DNA of 64,000 nt. It comes from Sinobaca qinghaiensis (lineage in GTDB: Bacteria; Bacillota; Bacilli; Bacillales; Marinococcaceae). Numbering within the stretch: the first letter of the stretch is position 1; each line of letters starts with the position of its first letter. Below the pieces are notes generated by a model. The model was given only the letters and a program-made list of their open reading frames with translations. It ran no database searches and had not been told where the DNA came from. Below are positions 50,022 to 61,904 of the stretch, one piece after another. A program made the translations under genes and the position numbers. The stretch is from positions 243,241-307,240 of the forward strand of contig NZ_RAPK01000006.1 of the NCBI RefSeq assembly GCF_003610495.1, read 5' to 3'.

Positions 50022-51461
50022 TTAGGAAGCTCTGGCGATTTTGTCTTCATGAGCCAGTCTTTTTCTAGTCACTACAATTTGTTTAATATACCAGGCCAGT
50101 ACGAGAAGCGTCAGTCCGCCCCCGATCAGCATGGAAGGCTGGTAAGGCATGGCAAGTCCTTCAGGCGCGTAAAAGATATACGTGCAGACAACCGCGGTCA
50201 TAAACATAGCCGGTATCCCGCATATCCAGTGAAATTTACCGGATTTAAGCAGGTACATACATGCCGTCCAGAGCATAACTGTCGCAACAAGCTGGTTGGT
50301 CCATCCCACATATCTCCATAAGAACGTGTAATCAATCAGCGATAAAAAGATAGTAGGAATCACGACCGGGATGGTGAGGAGCATCAGCGCTATTTTGCCT
50401 TTTGTGTGGAAAAAGCGGCTTAATAATTCAGCAAGCATCATTCGTGAAGAGCGCAGCGCGGTATCTCCTGTTGTAATCGGAAGTATAATAACTCCAAGTA
50501 TAGCGAGAATGCCACCGAGCCCTCCAAGAAGAGAAATGGAAATATCATTAACAGCACCCGCCGGTCCGCCATTGGCAAGAGCTGTACCTAACCCGTCTGT
50601 GCCGCCGAAAAAAGTCATGCCGGCCGCAGCCCAGATGAGAGCAATAATGCCTTCGGCGATCATCGTGCCAAAGAAAATCTTTCTGCCTTCTGATTCCTTT
50701 TTCATCGTTCTGGCAATAATCGGGCTCTGGGTGCTGTGAAATCCGGAAATAGCACCGCAGGAAATAGTAACCATAAGGAGCGGCCAGAGCGGCAGATTCT
50801 CCGGATGAAGATTGGAGAACGTTAAATTTGGAATCGACTGCCCGGAAAAAACAAGGGCCCCCGCAATAGATACGGCCATAAAAATAAGAATACCGCCGAG
50901 GATAGGATAAATTTTTCCGATAATACGGTTAACCGGAAGCACCGAAGCGAGAAAGAAATAAACGAATATAATTGCAATCGCGGCTCCAAATGAAAGCGGG
51001 GACAGCTCAGCAATCAGCTGTGCCGGTCCTGCAATAAAAGCGGCAGCCACGAGAATCATTAAGCAGATACTTACTATGTTAATACCGACCTGCATAGGTT
51101 TCCCTAAGTATTTACCGACTAGCGTCGGGTACTGGGCTCCGTTATGGCGAAGCGAGAGCATTCCTGAGAAATAGTCATGCACGGCTCCGGCGAAAATACA
51201 GCCAATGACGATCCATATAAAAGCGACAGGCCCGTACAGCGCACCTAAAAGTGCTCCGAATATCGGCCCGAGTCCGGCAATATTTAACAGCTGGATTAAG
51301 CTGCCCTTCCACCAGCTGAGCGGCGCATAATCAGAATCGCCGGGGTTCTCGTAGGCGGGGGTCTGTTTATTATTATCGATCCCGAAGACTTTTTCGACAA
51401 AAGAAGCATAAAAAATATACCCTGCGATAAGCAAGGCAATAGACACAAAAAACGTAATCAT
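50022..51461 (-). CDS. CstA-family carbon starvation / pyruvate-type transporter
   Basis: A 479-residue membrane protein of about 14 helices. CstA landmarks are IAGLGPIFGALLGALYGP, GAVHDYFSGMLSLRHNGAQYP, SCGAISGFHSTQSPIIARTM and ILPITTGDTALRSSRMML. CstA and BtsT proteins import pyruvate (and peptides were proposed). The ATG at 51461 has GGAGG 9 nt upstream; a longer frame of 38 extra codons has no ribosome site. Position beside lutABC, with no LutP-type lactate permease, suggests it may import pyruvate or lactate for this module (inference). A cre-like box lies 130 bp upstream. Confidence 0.88.
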   Translation of the reverse strand: MITFFVSIALLIAGYIFYASFVEKVFGIDNNKQTPAYENPGDSDYAPLSWWKGSLIQLLNIAGLGPIFGALLGALYGPVAFIWIVIGCIFAGAVHDYFSGMLSLRHNGAQYPTLVGKYLGKPMQVGINIVSICLMILVAAAFIAGPAQLIAELSPLSFGAAIAIIFVYFFLASVLPVNRIIGKIYPILGGILIFMAVSIAGALVFSGQSIPNLTFSNLHPENLPLWPLLMVTISCGAISGFHSTQSPIIARTMKKESEGRKIFFGTMIAEGIIALIWAAAGMTFFGGTDGLGTALANGGPAGAVNDISISLLGGLGGILAILGVIILPITTGDTALRSSRMMLAELLSRFFHTKGKIALMLLTIPVVIPTIFLSLIDYTFLWRYVGWTNQLVATVMLWTACMYLLKSGKFHWICGIPAMFMTAVVCTYIFYAPEGLAMPYQPSMLIGGGLTLLVLAWYIKQIVVTRKRLAHEDKIARAS

Positions 51462-51592
51462 GACGACAAGCCTCCAGATAATAGATTGCACGATTCCTTT
51501 GCTTTGATAAAGGATAAAAGTGTTCGTCAAAAAGTCTAACAACTTCCCTGCGTCGGTGCAAGGGTATTTTGACAAAAAAATTAGAAAATTCA

Positions 51593-51606
51593 GGAAAACG
51601 CTTCCT
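51593..51606. promoter_or_regulatory. cre-like box between cstA and the symporter gene
   Basis: GGAAAACGCTTCCT, an imperfect dyad matching 12 of 14 cre positions, lies between two divergent transporter genes. Confidence 0.45.
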
Positions 51607-51716
51607 TTTTATTGTATGGAAATGTCTGTAAAAAGGTTTACACTCCACCAGAATCGTGAATAAATAATTAATTGGAAAAGCTGCCGGAGCAGACATTAAG
51701 GAGAGGAAGTAAAGCA

Positions 51717-53510
51717 ATGAACAGCCTTGTATTTACCATCATTTCCTGTCTTTTTTTTATGGGGCTTATTGCCGTTTATTCTTACATAAAAACAAAAAAC
51801 CAGGTAAACAGCTCGGATGGCTATTTTTTAGCCGGGAGGGGACTGACGGGGGGATTTATCGCAGGTTCTCTTTTATTAACCAACCTTTCTGCCGAGCAGT
51901 TAATCGGCTTGAACGGCCAGGCCTACAGTGCCAATATGTCTAATATGGCCTGGGAGGTAACCGCGGGATTTTCCGTTATTATTCTCGCCCTCGTCCTGCT
52001 GCCGAGATATTTAGGGGGAGCTTTTTCTACGCTGCCGGGTTTTCTGAGCAGCCGGTTTGATGACGGTGTCCGCCGCTATGTCGTTGTGTTATTTATGCTC
52101 GGATACGGCCTGGTCACGATTCCTTCTGTACTGTATTCGGGAGCGATTGCCGTGCTGCAGCTGTTTGATCTGCCGGGGTTGATGGGCATTTCTATCGATC
52201 AGGCCGTATGGATTATGGTTTGGATGATTGGGTTAATAGGAGCGGCTTACGCCATTTTCGGAGGGCTGAAAGCCGTGGCTATTTCGGACACGCTGAATGG
52301 CATAGGCCTTCTGCTCATTGGATTGACAGTACCTGTTATTGGATTGATCAGTCTGGGCAGCGGTAATTTTTTAGATGGCATTTATACGATAACGACAACC
52401 AATCCGGAAAAGCTCAATGCTGTAGGATCCAGAGACGATGCGATTCCTTTCGGCACTATTTTTACCGGTATGATATTTATGAATCTTTTTTATTGGGGAA
52501 CCAATCAATATGTTATCCAGAGGACGCTCGGCGCAAAAAGCCTGGCAGAAGGGCAGAAAGGAGCCCTTTTAACGGGGTTTTATAAACTGCTCGTGCCGCT
52601 GTTAATGATGATACCCGGCGTTATTGCGTTTCATTTGTACGGCGGAGAACTGGATCCGATTGATTTAGCCTATCCAACGATAGTAGCGAATCTGCTGCCG
52701 GGCTTTCTTTCCGGATTTTTTCTGGCCATGCTTCTCGGCGCCGTATTTTCGAGCTTTAATTCCTTATTGAACAGTGCATCTACTATGTTTGCCTATGACA
52801 TTTATAAAGCAGGGATTAACCCGCAGGCGACCGATACCCAGATGATCCGGGTGAGCAAATGGTTTGGTACGATTCTGGCTCTTATGTCCTTTTTCGTCGC
52901 CCCGATGTTAATGAATGCACCGGACGGATTATGGAATATTATCAGGGAGTTTACCGGCTTTTTTAACATTCCTATTATTACGATTGTGCTTGTTGGCATC
53001 TTTACGAAAAGGGTGCCCGCGGTGGGAGCAAAAATTGTTATTATTTTTCATGTGATCAGCTACTATTTTCTTATCTGGGGGCTGCCAACGTTTTTTGGAG
53101 TCGAAATCCCTATCAGCTTTGTCCATATTTCGGCGGTGCTTTTCGTTATTGAAACAGGAATTATGCTTACAGCGGGCCGGATCCGCCCATTGGAAAAAGA
53201 ACATCATTTTTACGCCAACGCAAAAGTAGATATGACTCCGTGGAAATACAGCCTGCCTGTCACTGTCATTCTTTTCAGCCTGATCATTTTGGCTTACCTT
53301 GTATTTTCACCGATCGGCGCAGCCTATGCAGGAGGTGTTGTTTCCGGCTGGTTTTTCCCTGCGGTTGGCGCGCTGCTGCTTTTAACCGCTGTATTCTATG
53401 TGAAAGCCCTGCAAAGCTGGAGAGATAAATACGAACACTTTGTGCATACGACGCATGAAGAAGCAGTTCAGCGGACATTGGAACGTGAAAGGGATGAAAA
53501 TTTGGGATAA
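51717..53510 (+). CDS. Solute:sodium symporter (SSS/SLC5 family)
   Basis: A 597-residue carrier with about 14 hydrophobic helices. The SSS start GYFLAGRGLTGGFIAGSLLLT, the WGTNQYVIQRTLGAKS segment and GAVFSSFNSLLNSASTMFAYD are vSGLT/YidK-like. Transport of a sugar or organic acid with Na+ is expected. The ATG at 51717 follows AAGGAGAGGAAG; an upstream TTG frame has no ribosome site. It is divergent from cstA. Solute is unknown; the vSGLT-like sequence favours a sugar, the neighbours an organic acid. Confidence 0.88.
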   Translation: MNSLVFTIISCLFFMGLIAVYSYIKTKNQVNSSDGYFLAGRGLTGGFIAGSLLLTNLSAEQLIGLNGQAYSANMSNMAWEVTAGFSVIILALVLLPRYLGGAFSTLPGFLSSRFDDGVRRYVVVLFMLGYGLVTIPSVLYSGAIAVLQLFDLPGLMGISIDQAVWIMVWMIGLIGAAYAIFGGLKAVAISDTLNGIGLLLIGLTVPVIGLISLGSGNFLDGIYTITTTNPEKLNAVGSRDDAIPFGTIFTGMIFMNLFYWGTNQYVIQRTLGAKSLAEGQKGALLTGFYKLLVPLLMMIPGVIAFHLYGGELDPIDLAYPTIVANLLPGFLSGFFLAMLLGAVFSSFNSLLNSASTMFAYDIYKAGINPQATDTQMIRVSKWFGTILALMSFFVAPMLMNAPDGLWNIIREFTGFFNIPIITIVLVGIFTKRVPAVGAKIVIIFHVISYYFLIWGLPTFFGVEIPISFVHISAVLFVIETGIMLTAGRIRPLEKEHHFYANAKVDMTPWKYSLPVTVILFSLIILAYLVFSPIGAAYAGGVVSGWFFPAVGALLLLTAVFYVKALQSWRDKYEHFVHTTHEEAVQRTLERERDENLG

Positions 53511-53519
53511 TAAAGGCGG

Positions 53520-53777
53520 TTAAGGCATCGTCAACGCATTGGCGGCTGCCAGAAGAAAGCAGAAAAAGAAAAAAAGGCTGATTCTTTTAAAAAAACGGGC
53601 TTTTTTTTCCCGGCCCTCTTCCTTCATCCGGCTGGAACGAAATAAATAGGTCAGCGTGAAAAGAAGGGATACAGACACGGCGAGCGCCGTAAGATCCTGG
53701 ATGATTACAGCAATCAATGATGCAGCTGCAGCGATGAGCATGCCCAGCAGCCAGAGGGTTTCGAGTGACGCATTCAT
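53520..53777 (-). CDS. Small membrane protein, unknown
   Basis: An 85-residue protein with three hydrophobic stretches (LLGMLIAAAASLIAVII, LTALAVSVSLLFTLTYLF, ISLFFFFCFLLAAANAL) and a highly basic loop (SSRMKEEGREKKARFFKR). This places the loop in the cytoplasm. AAAAGGAG is 8 nt before the ATG at 53777. I do not recognise a family. It converges on the symporter gene with 9 bp between them. Confidence 0.65.
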   Translation of the reverse strand: MNASLETLWLLGMLIAAAASLIAVIIQDLTALAVSVSLLFTLTYLFRSSRMKEEGREKKARFFKRISLFFFFCFLLAAANALTMP

Positions 53778-53813
53778 CGACTTTTCTCCTTTTTGGAAGT
53801 TTGTGTTTAGCAT

Positions 53814-54172
53814 ATCGGGATAGGGGGAATCTGTCTACTACGTGAATAGGCTGGACAATTTCCTTTTCCTCTTGTATAATGAAGAATTGTTATATGCGAA
53901 GAAAAAATATATAATGTGAAAATATAAAGATAAACAAATATTTTGGCATTCAACCTAAGGTTTATGAATAGAAACATTTTAATCACCTGGATCGGCTAAA
54001 GAGCCGTAAGAATGTAAGAGAAGGTAGGGCTTACATTGTTTAAGACGTTTTACTGAACGATAATGGTGAATTTAACCGCGGCAGCACATTATATACAGCA
54101 AAAGCAGTAACCAACAGCCTTACTGCTTCAGCACTCTATGTAAAAATGGAAATTTTATTCTATTCGCAGCAC
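53814..54172. other. 359-bp gap without a gene
   Basis: No supported coding frame. Small hairpins occur: AATGTAAG / CTTACATT near 54013-54038 and a perfect AAGCAGTAA / TTACTGCTT (54102-54128). A promoter-like TATAAT near 53875 faces right but has no gene behind it. A small RNA is possible but unsupported. Confidence 0.35.
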
Positions 54173-54214
54173 AAAGGCGCCCCTACAGTGGATAACCACT
54201 CGGGGGCGCCTTTT
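54173..54214. terminator. Strong GC-rich hairpin
   Basis: AAAGGCGCCCC / GGGGCGCCTTT outer arms with an inner AGTGG / CCACT pair, followed by TTTT. It has terminator form in either direction. Confidence 0.65.
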
Positions 54215-54243
54215 CCAATGCATCAGGCAGAATTTGTGCATAA

Positions 54244-54285
54244 AGAAAAGCATTCGGCTCGTACAAACGAGCCGAATGCTTTTCT
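54244..54285. repeat. Perfect 19-bp hairpin
   Basis: AGAAAAGCATTCGGCTCGT and its complement surround a 4-nt loop (ACAA). The GGCTCGTAC core recurs at the far end of the adjacent tandem repeats, so this is probably part of that repeat unit; it can act as the msmX terminator. Confidence 0.65.
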
Positions 54286-54522
54286 ATTGTCCAGCTGTGA
54301 TCTCCAGCCCCATAAGCCTTCTTCCCATCTGTCAGCGAGTCGCGGGCTCCTCTTGCAGATGGTCCAGAAGCTAAGGGGCTGAACGGAAATCTCCGCCTTT
54401 CTTATTGTCCAGTTTCAGCGGCTAAACGCTTGGGGATTCTTCCCATTCTTCTCCGGAAGCAGGCTTCCTGCGCGAATGGTCCAGAACCCGGCGCGTCTGT
54501 ACGAGCCGCTTACGCTTTTCTT
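54285..54522. repeat. Two tandem ~119-bp degenerate repeats abutting msmX
   Basis: Two copies (54285-54402 and 54403-54522) each begin TATTGTCCAG, contain CTTCTTCCCAT and a second GATGGTCCAGAA/AATGGTCCAGAA, and end CTTT. The second ends TTACGCTTTTCTTTTA and runs into the msmX stop codon. The TGTCCAG..GCTTACGCTTTTCTT style is that of dispersed repeats I recall in Bacillaceae genomes. Short frames across it are not genes. Confidence 0.65.
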
Positions 54523-55677
54523 TTAATAGTTAACGGATTCTTTTTCAGCATCTTTAGCCTGCTGAAGCACATCCTGATCGGTAATGGACTGTTTTGTTTC
54601 TTTATCGAAAAAGTGTACTTTGTTCATATCGATCGCTACTTTTAGGTTGTCCCCGACCGATACGTTATCGCGGGAATCGACGCGGGCGATAACTTCCTGG
54701 CCGCCCAGGTTACTGTAAAGGATAACGTCTGCTCCGTTCATTTCCGCCACTTCAATCGGGAGGGTAAACGTAGAATCCGGGAAGGAGTCTGTAAACAGCA
54801 CTTCGGAATGAATATCTTCCGGACGGACGCCGAGTACAAGCTCTTTCTCGTTAAATCCGCCCTGGCGGATTTTTTTCATTGTACCTTCCGGAACCGTCAG
54901 TTCAGTTTCGCCGACGCGGAATTTGTTTTCTACAAGCTTTCCTTCCAGGAAGTTCATCGCAGGGGAGCCGATAAAGCCTGCCACGAACATATTAACCGGA
55001 TGATCATATACGTGCTTTGGCGACCCGACCTGCTGAACAAAACCGTCTTTCATAATAACGATACGGGTGGCCATCGTCATAGCTTCTGTCTGGTCGTGCG
55101 TTACATAAATAGTCGTGGACTGCAGGCGCTTATGGAGTTTGATAATTTCTGCTCTCATCTGTACGCGCAGCTTTGCGTCCAGGTTGGAAAGCGGCTCATC
55201 CATTAAGAACACTTTCGGGTCTCTAACGATTGCGCGGCCAAGAGCAACACGCTGACGCTGACCACCTGATAACGCTTTCGGTTTTCTTTTTAAGTATTCT
55301 TCGAGTCCCAGAATAGAAGCAGCATTCTGAACGCGCTTATCGATTTCTTCTTTTTTGAATTTCTTAAGCTTGAGGCCGAAAGCCATATTGTCGTATACGC
55401 TCATATGTGGATACAAAGCGTAGTTTTGGAATACCATCGCGATATCGCGGTCTTTTGGAGGCAGGTCGTTTACTTTAACGTCATCTATAACCAGATCGCC
55501 GTCTGAAATGTCCTCGAGTCCTGCGATCATACGAAGCGTCGTAGACTTTCCGCACCCGGATGGGCCGACAAATACGATAAATTCCTTATCTTCAATATTT
55601 AAATTAAAATCCGTTACGGCGTTTGTGTCTCCTCCGTCGTAGCTTTTGTAGATATTTTTTAAGTCGATCGTTGCCAT
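54523..55677 (-). CDS. msmX: Multi-sugar ABC importer ATPase MsmX
   Basis: A 384-residue MalK/UgpC-type ATPase. Walker A VGPSGCGKSTTLR, Q-loop MVFQNYALYP, signature LSGGQRQRVALGRAI, Walker B VFLMDEPLSNLDA and H-loop YVTHDQTEA are intact. A C-terminal OB-type regulatory domain (about 240-370; GVRPEDIH) completes it. MsmX is the shared energiser of several sugar importers whose own operons lack an ATPase. That suits the sugar-binding lipoprotein at the right end of the window. A cre-like box lies 40 bp upstream. Confidence 0.95.
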   Translation of the reverse strand: MATIDLKNIYKSYDGGDTNAVTDFNLNIEDKEFIVFVGPSGCGKSTTLRMIAGLEDISDGDLVIDDVKVNDLPPKDRDIAMVFQNYALYPHMSVYDNMAFGLKLKKFKKEEIDKRVQNAASILGLEEYLKRKPKALSGGQRQRVALGRAIVRDPKVFLMDEPLSNLDAKLRVQMRAEIIKLHKRLQSTTIYVTHDQTEAMTMATRIVIMKDGFVQQVGSPKHVYDHPVNMFVAGFIGSPAMNFLEGKLVENKFRVGETELTVPEGTMKKIRQGGFNEKELVLGVRPEDIHSEVLFTDSFPDSTFTLPIEVAEMNGADVILYSNLGGQEVIARVDSRDNVSVGDNLKVAIDMNKVHFFDKETKQSITDQDVLQQAKDAEKESVNY

Positions 55678-55717
55678 GTATATGTTCCCCTTTCGGTTAT
55701 GTGTGATAGGTTTTATT

Positions 55718-55731
55718 GTAAGCGTTATCTT
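55718..55731. promoter_or_regulatory. cre-like box upstream of msmX
   Basis: TGTAAGCGTTATCT, 13 of 14 matches to the CcpA cre consensus, 40 bp before the msmX start. Confidence 0.6.
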
Positions 55732-55763
55732 TACGCAAATATACAGACAAATTTCACAAAAAT

Positions 55764-55796
55764 AAGCATAAAGCCTTCGTCATTTTGACGAAGGCT
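55764..55796 (-). terminator. Terminator of the PucR/CdaR-type regulator gene
   Basis: On the reverse strand, AGCCTTCGTCA / TGACGAAGGCT overlaps the stop codon and is followed by a T-rich run (TTATTTTTG). Confidence 0.8.
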
Positions 55797-56701
55797 CAGC
55801 GTATAGCATCGGCGAACATTGTTTTGATCACATAATAATAGGCCGCTGCATTAGGGAAAAAGCGCACATCAATGCCGGTTATCCCCGTTATTTTGTCAAT
55901 TCGATACTGCAGCGTATTACGATGCAGGTGTAGTGTTTTCGCAGCAAGACTGACATTCATACTGGATAAGAAAAAATGATACAGCGTATAAATCGTTTCC
56001 GAATCTGTCTCGAGCCGTGCAAACAAATAAGCGGCTGCTATGCGCTTGTTGGACTCAGAAAGGCCGGGAAACACAAACAGCAGATGTTCTGCTGTTTTAA
56101 ACCCGCGGTATGCAGGAAACAGACGCTGGTAGGAAATAAACAAGAGGGCTTCAAACTCATACAGCTCAACGAGATTCTCCGTATGGTGCAGGTAGCGTCC
56201 TACATATATCTTCATATCAGTGAGAAGATCACTGGTCATAATTTCCGCTAATTCAACTGGATGAAACCCGCTGTACTCAAAAGGCTCCCGGCTCATAAGA
56301 ATAACCAGAACCTGCCTGCGGCTGATCTCAAGAATAGTGAACGACTGCTGAAAATAAGAGTCAATAATTGCGTGAATATCCTGTCGGGAAGCTGCAATAT
56401 CCTTTCCTTCTATATGAAGAAACTGGAAATAGCTGTACGTGTCCAGATCTTTAGGACGGCTGGTGCCGGCTCTTTTTAAATAAGATTCCCAGCTGTCTGC
56501 CGGAATGTCGGGCAGTTTCATGTCATCGGAAGTCAGAAAAAATTCCAGTATTTCCAGCTCGCGTCTAGTCAGGCTGCCGGGCTCCACGGCCACCCTGTCA
56601 CCGTCATCAAGTGTAAAAAATAGATAATCTCCTGCTTTTTCATTGGAAACATCGGAAGTGTGCTGGATACTGGGAATGATGGATTTTAGTTCTGCAAACA
56701 T
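55796..56701 (-). CDS. PucR/CdaR-type transcriptional regulator
   Basis: A 301-residue protein with a C-terminal helix-turn-helix of the PucR group (SLAAKTLHLHRNTLQYRIDK, about residues 250-290), preceded by a GGDEF-like helical region. CdaR- and PucR-type proteins activate sugar diacid, purine or carbohydrate genes. The ATG at 56701 has AAGGAG 8 nt upstream, discarding ten earlier residues. It lies upstream of msmX on the same strand and divergent from galK. A role in msmX control is possible but unproven. Confidence 0.8.
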   Translation of the reverse strand: MFAELKSIIPSIQHTSDVSNEKAGDYLFFTLDDGDRVAVEPGSLTRRELEILEFFLTSDDMKLPDIPADSWESYLKRAGTSRPKDLDTYSYFQFLHIEGKDIAASRQDIHAIIDSYFQQSFTILEISRRQVLVILMSREPFEYSGFHPVELAEIMTSDLLTDMKIYVGRYLHHTENLVELYEFEALLFISYQRLFPAYRGFKTAEHLLFVFPGLSESNKRIAAAYLFARLETDSETIYTLYHFFLSSMNVSLAAKTLHLHRNTLQYRIDKITGITGIDVRFFPNAAAYYYVIKTMFADAIR

Positions 56702-56793
56702 AACAGGGCTCCTTTGTATGTAATACCCCAAGTGTAGCGTATGCAGAAATAAAATGAAAAGGATGTCTTAATAGAATAAAAAAGAAAAGACTA

Positions 56794-56844
56794 ACTAAAA
56801 TTTTAGTAAAATTTATTGAGTTTTTACTAATGGTTCGCTATACT
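56794..56844 (+). promoter_or_regulatory. Promoter and putative GalR operators of the gal operon
   Basis: TTGAGT (56816-56821), 17 nt, TATACT (56839-56844). A perfect dyad ACTAAAA-TTTTAGT (56794-56807) precedes the -35 box and TTTACTAA (56823-56830) lies in the spacer. TTTACTAA recurs at 61717 and 61882, near the second LacI gene. Confidence 0.6.
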
Positions 56845-56874
56845 TAGCAAAAGAAGGTTTAAAAAGGAGCGATT

Positions 56875-58059
56875 ATGATGAATATAGATGATTTGGAAGT
56901 CTTCGAAGACCTGTTTGGTCGTCGGGCGGAACGAAGTTTTTTTGCACCGGGACGAGTAAATGTTATTGGGGAACATACAGATTATAACGGAGGATATGTG
57001 TTTCCCTGCGCCATTACCATTGGTACCTATGTATATGCAGCACCACGTTTGGACGATACCTGTCGATTTTATTCAGGTAATTTTTTATCGAAAGGAATGA
57101 TTACGTTTACATTAGAGGACACCACCTATAAGAAAGAGCACAGCTGGGCTAACTATCCTAAGAGCATTATATCTATCCTTCAGAAGAACGGCTTTAGTCT
57201 TTCTCATGGGTATGATATTTATTTTATAGGAAACATACCAAATGGCGCCGGATTATCATCTTCTGCTTCTATAGAACTCGCCGCAGCCTATTTATTTAAT
57301 GAATGGGAAGAATGGGGCCTTTCGATAAAGCAGCTGGTACTTTACGCACAGCAGGCGGAAAACGAGTACATTGGTGTACAAAGTGGCATTATGGACCAAT
57401 TTGCTATCGGGTTCGGTAAAAAAGGACATGCCATGCAGCTTGACTGTCAATCGCTGGAATACACGTATGCCCCGCTGCCGGTCGATACCCATACATTACT
57501 TATTATGAATACAAATAAAGAAAGAACACTTGCAGGTTCTGCTTATAATGAAAGACGAAAAGAATGTGAAGAAGCTCTTCAAATTCTGCAGGATCATATA
57601 AGTATTCAAAGCCTTGGAGAAGTAACATCAAACATGTGGGAAGAACTGAATCATACGATTGAAAAAGCAACGGTGTTTAAACGGGCAGCGCATGTTATTT
57701 CGGAAAATGAACGGACAAAAAGAGCAGTAAGTGCCCTGCAGAGTCAAGATTGGAAGTCTTTCGGAGAGTTGCTGAATGCTTCGCATGAATCACTGAAAAA
57801 TGACTATGAAGTAACCGGTCCAGAGTTGGATACACTTGTGGAAGCTGCCTGGAAACAGCCTGGAGTAAATGGAGCCAGAATGACAGGCGCAGGATTTGGC
57901 GGATGTGCCATTGCTTTTGTAGAAAATGAACATGTGGATGCGTTTATTAAAAATGTGGGAGCTGCGTATTTAAATAAAATCGGATATGAAGCTTCTTTTT
58001 ATCCAGCTGCTGCTGGAGATGGTGTCAAAGAGTTGAAAATGGAAGGGGTGCAGGGATGA
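56875..58059 (+). CDS. galK: Galactokinase
   Basis: A 394-residue GHMP kinase phosphorylating galactose at C1. The galactokinase signature PGRVNVIGEHTDYNGG, the ATP motif GAGLSSSASIELA and the C-terminal TGAGFGGCAIAF are present. AAGGAGCGATT precedes two ATG codons (56875 and 56878). The stop overlaps galE by 4 bp. It is first gene of the Leloir operon galK-galE-galT-galR. Confidence 0.97.
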   Translation: MMNIDDLEVFEDLFGRRAERSFFAPGRVNVIGEHTDYNGGYVFPCAITIGTYVYAAPRLDDTCRFYSGNFLSKGMITFTLEDTTYKKEHSWANYPKSIISILQKNGFSLSHGYDIYFIGNIPNGAGLSSSASIELAAAYLFNEWEEWGLSIKQLVLYAQQAENEYIGVQSGIMDQFAIGFGKKGHAMQLDCQSLEYTYAPLPVDTHTLLIMNTNKERTLAGSAYNERRKECEEALQILQDHISIQSLGEVTSNMWEELNHTIEKATVFKRAAHVISENERTKRAVSALQSQDWKSFGELLNASHESLKNDYEVTGPELDTLVEAAWKQPGVNGARMTGAGFGGCAIAFVENEHVDAFIKNVGAAYLNKIGYEASFYPAAAGDGVKELKMEGVQG

Positions 58060-59053
58060 CTATTTTAGTTGCTGGAGGCGCTGGTTATATTGGCTCTCAT
58101 GCGGTTCGTCAGCTGATAGACCGTGGGGAACGTGTTGTTGTACTTGATGCGTTATTAACCGGCCATAAGGCTTCTATTCCGGAAGCGGCTGTTTTTTATG
58201 AAGGAGACCTGCGGGATCGTGAGTTAGTTGAACGTGTATTTACAGAGGAAGACATTGAGCACGTTATGATGTTTGCAGCTTTTTCGTTGGTAGGAGAATC
58301 AACGGAAAAGCCATTGGCCTATTATGATAATAATGTACACGGCACCCAGGTATTACTTGAAGCAATGGCGGCGCACGGAGTCTCTTCCATTGTGTTTTCT
58401 TCTACTGCAGCTGTTTATGGAGAGCCTGCTTATACACCAATAGAAGAAAGCGCAGATACCAAACCGGAAAGTCCCTATGGAGAAACAAAGCTGGCAATGG
58501 AAAAAATGATGAAATGGTGCGAAAAAGCATATGGCATCCGTTATGTATCATTGCGCTATTTTAATGTAGGTGGAGCCAGAGAGAATGGTGAAATTGGTGA
58601 GGATCATAATCCTGAAACACATCTTATTCCCATTATTCTGCAGACAGCTTTAGGGCAGCGGGAGCATATAACAATATTCGGTGAAGATTACCCAACACCG
58701 GATGGTACATGTATTCGCGATTATGTTCATGTAGAGGATTTAATTGAAGCGCATATCCTTGCTTTGGATTATTTAAAGCGCGGTGAAAAAAGCAATGTGT
58801 TCAACCTTGGGAGCAGCGCTGGATTTAGTGTGAAACAGATGATAGAGGCAGCTCGAAAAATAACCGGTTGTGCGATACCTGTTCGTGTGGGGGAAAGAAG
58901 ATCTGGAGACCCGGCTCAGCTGGTGGCTTCTTCAAATAGAGCAAAAGACATACTGGGATGGAATCCACAGCGCACGACGATAGATAAAATTATCGCGGAT
59001 GCATGGAACTGGCACCAGCGCTCCCCCAATGGCTATCAGGAAAGGGTGGAAAG

Positions 59054-59057
<4 letters not shown>
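58056..59057 (+). CDS. galE: UDP-glucose 4-epimerase
   Basis: A 333-residue extended SDR converting UDP-galactose and UDP-glucose. It has NAD motif VAGGAGYIGSHAV, Ser-Thr-Ala in SSTAAVYGEP, catalytic YGETK (Tyr-x-x-x-Lys) and RYFNVGGA. It overlaps galK and galT by 4 bp each (ATGA), showing tight coupling. Confidence 0.97.
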
Positions 59058-61572
<2,515 letters not shown>

Positions 61573-61624
61573 TTACTAGAAATGAATTGAGTAATTAAAA
61601 AATTCAATAATTCAATAATAAATT

Positions 61625-61659
61625 AAAAAACAGCTTAGGGTTATGCCTAAGCTGTTTTT
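61625..61659 (+). terminator. Terminator of the gal operon
   Basis: AAAACAGCTTAGG / CCTAAGCTGTTTTT with a 6-nt loop and T tract. Confidence 0.9.
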
Positions 61660-61716
61660 CTTTATGCGACAGTTGAAGTAAACATTTACCTTTTTAATCT
61701 ATTTTGTTTACTTAGT

Positions 61717-61889
61717 TTTACTAATAAACTTAGTGTATTTTATTATGTTAATACGCATAAAATACTATTAAATAAAGGTTTATCTATATTTTTATGTAGT
61801 AAATAAAATAAAATAAATTTTCTAAAATCATGGTTGTAAGCGTTTGCTTTATATGATAATCTAGTAAAAACAAGTAAAAAATTTACTAA
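61717..61889 (+). promoter_or_regulatory. Control region of the second LacI gene: TTTACTAA boxes and a cre-like site
   Basis: TTTACTAA occurs at 61717-61724 and 61882-61889, the latter facing TAGTAAA at 61862-61868. TGTAAGCGTTTGCT (61835-61848) matches 13 of 14 cre positions and a TATGAT (61852-61857) follows. The rest of this AT-rich gap shows nothing else. Confidence 0.55.
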
Positions 61890-61904
61890 AGAGGCGAGGG
61901 AGTC

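Noticed and set aside
54146-54645. Two short frames between the repeat region and msmX
   Set aside because: They are made of hairpins and tandem repeats and enter msmX antisense; no ribosome site.
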